Shown here piece by piece: positions 63,005 through 64,000 of a stretch of 64,000 nucleotides of DNA. Each line of letters opens with the position of its first letter. Positions within the stretch are counted from its first letter, which is position 1. The DNA is taken from contig CBDFNO010000015.1 in NCBI GenBank assembly GCA_965250265.1, positions 1 to 64,000 on the forward strand, written 5' to 3'. The notes beneath the pieces are model-generated. The model ran no database searches, was not told the origin of the DNA, and was given only the letters and a program-made list of their open reading frames with translations. Source of the DNA: PRS1 sp965250265 (GTDB taxonomy: Bacteria; Bacteroidota; Bacteroidia; Flavobacteriales; Flavobacteriaceae). The position numbers and the translations under genes are program-made.

Positions 63005-64000
<996 letters not shown>

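Overview
The window is ordinary chromosome of a low-GC member of the Bacteroidota, almost certainly family Flavobacteriaceae. The evidence is the type IX secretion and gliding genes porU, porV and gldJ, a short primary sigma factor without region 1.1, promoters of the TAnnTTTG type, few recognisable Shine-Dalgarno sequences, several TTG starts, and a dcw cluster with a Bacteroidota-style MraY and a long-tailed FtsZ. I see no prophage, transposase, CRISPR array or plasmid function. Genus cannot be decided from the sequence alone.

Layout. 1-2640: end of rpsO, then pnp, each with a terminator. 2700-8240: a lipoprotein, an HTH regulator, rpoD (double terminator), rpe, a small secreted protein, a RidA protein and an MtfA-like peptidase. 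8244-8538: gene-free stretch with three hairpin repeats, leading into tRNA-Arg(TCG). 8621-24700: a YqeY protein, then a long dcw operon on the minus strand, mraZ-rsmH-ftsL-ftsI-murE-mraY-murD-ftsW-murG-murC-ftsQ-ftsA-ftsZ, headed by a three-copy MraZ operator. 24850-41220: mixed housekeeping and accessory genes: hydrolase, EngB, a PafA-like phosphatase, an Mla-type ABC pair, a DUF389 protein, a mannose-1-phosphate guanylyltransferase, SprT, a transporter plus D-amino-acid enzyme pair, DUF4349, an unknown two-gene unit, an SDR and an M28 peptidase, and a three-gene DUF4242 cluster with its own AraC-type regulator. 41231-53075: pdhC, pdhA, cdd, then porV and porU, with gldJ divergent and followed by murF. 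53163-54460: a small secreted orphan followed by an attC-like folded element, two tRNA-Val genes and a GIY-YIG protein. 54523-62680: folC, a TonB-ExbD-ExbB unit, nhaD, anmK, an acyl-CoA dehydrogenase and a cupredoxin-like lipoprotein. 62733-64000: 5S rRNA and the 3' third of 23S rRNA on the minus strand, so 16S lies beyond the right edge.

How the genes fit together. The dcw operon makes and polymerises lipid II and builds the division ring; murF, which adds D-Ala-D-Ala, is absent from the operon and sits behind gldJ instead, and AnmK recycles wall sugars. PorU and PorV form the surface-attachment end of the type IX system, and GldJ belongs to its motor. The TonB/ExbBD unit and NhaD concern envelope energetics. 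The least understood parts are the DUF4242 regulator cluster, the covarying hairpin pair beside tRNA-Arg, and the cassette-like unit at 53.1-53.7 kb.
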